In this document: positions 34,441 to 35,455 of the stretch, in pieces
Layout: each line of letters opens with the position of its first letter
Numbering within the stretch: the stretch's first letter is position 1
Source: an uncultured Gammaproteobacteria bacterium
GTDB lineage: Bacteria; Pseudomonadota; Gammaproteobacteria; Immundisolibacterales; Immundisolibacteraceae
Assembly (NCBI GenBank): GCA_913060775.1
Contig: CAJXVN010000005.1
Location: 1-35,455 of the forward strand
Length of the DNA stretch: 35,455 nt
Direction: 5' to 3'
The notes under the pieces: generated by a model
Told to the model about the DNA's origin: nothing
The model's database searches: none
The model's input: the letters and a program-made list of their open reading frames with translations, nothing else
Program-made: the position numbers and the translations under genes

Positions 34441-35050
34441 AATTTTTTACTCTGGTTACAAATTCGATTATTTGATCAGCTGATTTAATCCCCGGCGCAC
34501 TCTCAACACCGCTACTGACATCAACTGCGTAAGGCTGCACTCGGGTGACCGCTTCAACGACATTCGAACAATTCAATCCACCGGCCAGAACCAGTGGCAC
34601 ATCGGAATCTTTGGGCACCCGCTGCCAGTCAAAGGTTTCACCACTGCCACCATATTTATCCGCGTCAAAACTATCGAGAAGCAGCGCCGTTGCCTGACGG
34701 TACTGTCCCATCATTTCGGTGACTGAACGCCCCGGCGCCATTCGAACTGCCTTGATAAACCGCTTGCCAAACCGGCTACAGTCCGACGGCGATTCATCGC
34801 CGTGGAACTGCAACAAATCCAGTTCTACCTGGTCGCAGATCTGGTTCACCTGGTCCGCCGAATGGTTAACAAACAACCCCACCGTGGTCACAAACGGAGG
34901 CAACTCGCTGACGATTTCGGCCGCGACCGTTGTAGTGACGTAACGCGAACTCTTCGGATAGAAAACCAGGCCAATGGCATCAGCCCCGGCTTTTGCCGCA
35001 GCAATGGCGTCGTCTACACGGGTAATTCCGCAGATTTTAACTCGGGTCAC
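34433..35050 (-). CDS. trpF: Phosphoribosylanthranilate isomerase
   Basis: Third enzyme step of the tryptophan branch from anthranilate: an Amadori rearrangement. 205 residues, a TIM barrel with general-base C7 in KICGIT and the late acid in [14 protein letters not shown] start; it overlaps the truA 3' end by 14 bases. The order truA-trpF-trpB-trpA-accD is common in gammaproteobacteria. Confidence 0.96.
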   Translation of the reverse strand: MTRVKICGITRVDDAIAAAKAGADAIGLVFYPKSSRYVTTTVAAEIVSELPPFVTTVGLFVNHSADQVNQICDQVELDLLQFHGDESPSDCSRFGKRFIKAVRMAPGRSVTEMMGQYRQATALLLDSFDADKYGGSGETFDWQRVPKDSDVPLVLAGGLNCSNVVEAVTRVQPYAVDVSSGVESAPGIKSADQIIEFVTRVKNCE

Positions 35051-35406
35051 TCTGGCTCCAAAACCCGTTGACGGGCACTTTCAACATAGTTCCAAAATCC
35101 GTAGACCACCCCGGGTAATCAACCCCGACAAAATAGAGACCGTGGGGCGGAGCAGTCATTCCTCCCTGACGACGGTCACGAGCAGACAACACAGTGGCAG
35201 ACCAGTGCGCCGGTTTATCGCCCACGCCAATGGCCATCAGCACACCAGCTATGTTCCGTACCATGTGATGCAGAAACGCGTTGGCACTAACTTCAATAAT
35301 GACAAAATCACCGGTTCGGGAGACCTGCAATCGACTAATTGTCCTGACTGGGCTGGAAGCCTGACAGGCAGTCGCGCGATAGGAGCTGAAATCATGGGTC
35401 CCAACC
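35037..35406 (-). CDS. truA: tRNA pseudouridine synthase A, C-terminal part (cut by contig end)
   Basis: The last 123 codons of truA, which makes pseudouridine at positions 38-40 of tRNA anticodon arms. Native sequence begins VGTHDFSSYRATACQA and includes ANAFLHHMVRNIAGVLMAIG and the closing GLYFVGVDYP, all characteristic of the C-terminal domain. The catalytic Asp lies in the missing N-terminal half. The frame seems to continue to a start at 35423, but those residues (MCIRDR) are adapter, not protein. Confidence 0.93.
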
Positions 35407-35455
35407 CTGTCTCTTATACACATCTGACGCTGCCGACGAAGAGGATAGTGTAGAT
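35407..35455. other. Nextera sequencing adapter left on the contig end
   Basis: CTGTCTCTTATACACATCT (35407-35425) is the Tn5 mosaic end used in Nextera libraries. It is followed by GACGCTGCCGACGA (35426-35439), the rest of the read-1-side transposon adapter, then AGAGGATA (35440-35447), the reverse complement of i5 index TATCCTCT (known as S503/N503), then GTGTAGAT (35448-35455), the start of the P5 flow-cell sequence. It is not genomic DNA. Confidence 0.97.

Noticed and set aside
34974-35453. + strand frame of 159 codons reaching the contig end
   Set aside because: It is antisense to trpF/truA and its last residues are translated adapter.
1-35455. CRISPR arrays, tRNA or rRNA genes, insertion sequences, phage or defence genes
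   Set aside because: Looked for on both strands; no repeat-spacer pattern, cloverleaf, transposase or terminal inverted repeats were seen. Tn5 mosaic-end sequence at the right end is library adapter, not a transposon.

Overview
The window looks like a contig end from a gammaproteobacterium, most likely a marine or aquatic aromatic or hydrocarbon degrader. The evidence is the order truA-trpF-trpB-trpA-accD-folC-SPOR protein-cvpA-purF, as in Pseudomonas/Cellvibrio-type genomes, together with yaaA, apaH, dtd, typA and a PagL-like outer-membrane enzyme. The genus cannot be read from the sequence. Both ends are artificial: the left edge cuts a Rieske oxygenase gene, and the last 49 bases (35407-35455) are Illumina Nextera adapter with a readable index, fused to a broken truA.

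Region 1 (1-4925, + strand) is a compact oxygenase operon: a naphthalene-dioxygenase-like alpha/beta pair, a membrane di-iron hydroxylase of the XylM/AlkB type, then a second alpha/beta pair. Region 2 (4936-8553, - strand) holds yaaA, a two-helix potassium-channel-like protein, a 57-residue rubredoxin, a membrane di-iron desaturase/hydroxylase and a family-6 DNA glycosylase.

Region 3 (8577-20363) is a second catabolic block. On the - strand are a tandem VOC protein, a carboxymuconolactone-decarboxylase/VOC fusion and an alpha/beta oxygenase pair. These diverge, across a 427-base control region, from a benzoate-dioxygenase-like alpha/beta pair on the + strand. After a strong bidirectional terminator comes a molybdenum hydroxylase operon (FAD subunit, 2Fe-2S subunit, molybdopterin subunit, MoaD/ThiS-like protein), then a lone Rieske alpha subunit of the salicylate/anthranilate type. 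In all there are five Rieske alpha subunits but only three or four electron-accepting partners of any sort: four beta subunits, one rubredoxin, and no ferredoxin, ferredoxin reductase, transporter or regulator gene, so electron supply and control must come from elsewhere.

Region 4 (20439-27260) carries apaH, dtd, typA, a hotdog thioesterase, a PagL-like lipid A deacylase, a YugP-like membrane metallopeptidase and a secreted M20 peptidase. Region 5 (27238-35406, - strand) is the truA-to-purF housekeeping run.

The most interesting signals are (i) a repeated palindrome TTAACR-NN-YGTTAA found upstream of three of the oxygenase or desaturase genes, with a second operator-like element repeated in the divergent control region and placed inside a near-consensus promoter; (ii) the alpha-beta-XylM-alpha-beta operon; (iii) a decarboxylase-VOC fusion with a perfect internal ribosome binding site at its joint; and (iv) an oxygenase whose bridging aspartate is replaced by glutamate. 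No CRISPR array, tRNA, rRNA, insertion sequence or attachment site was seen.
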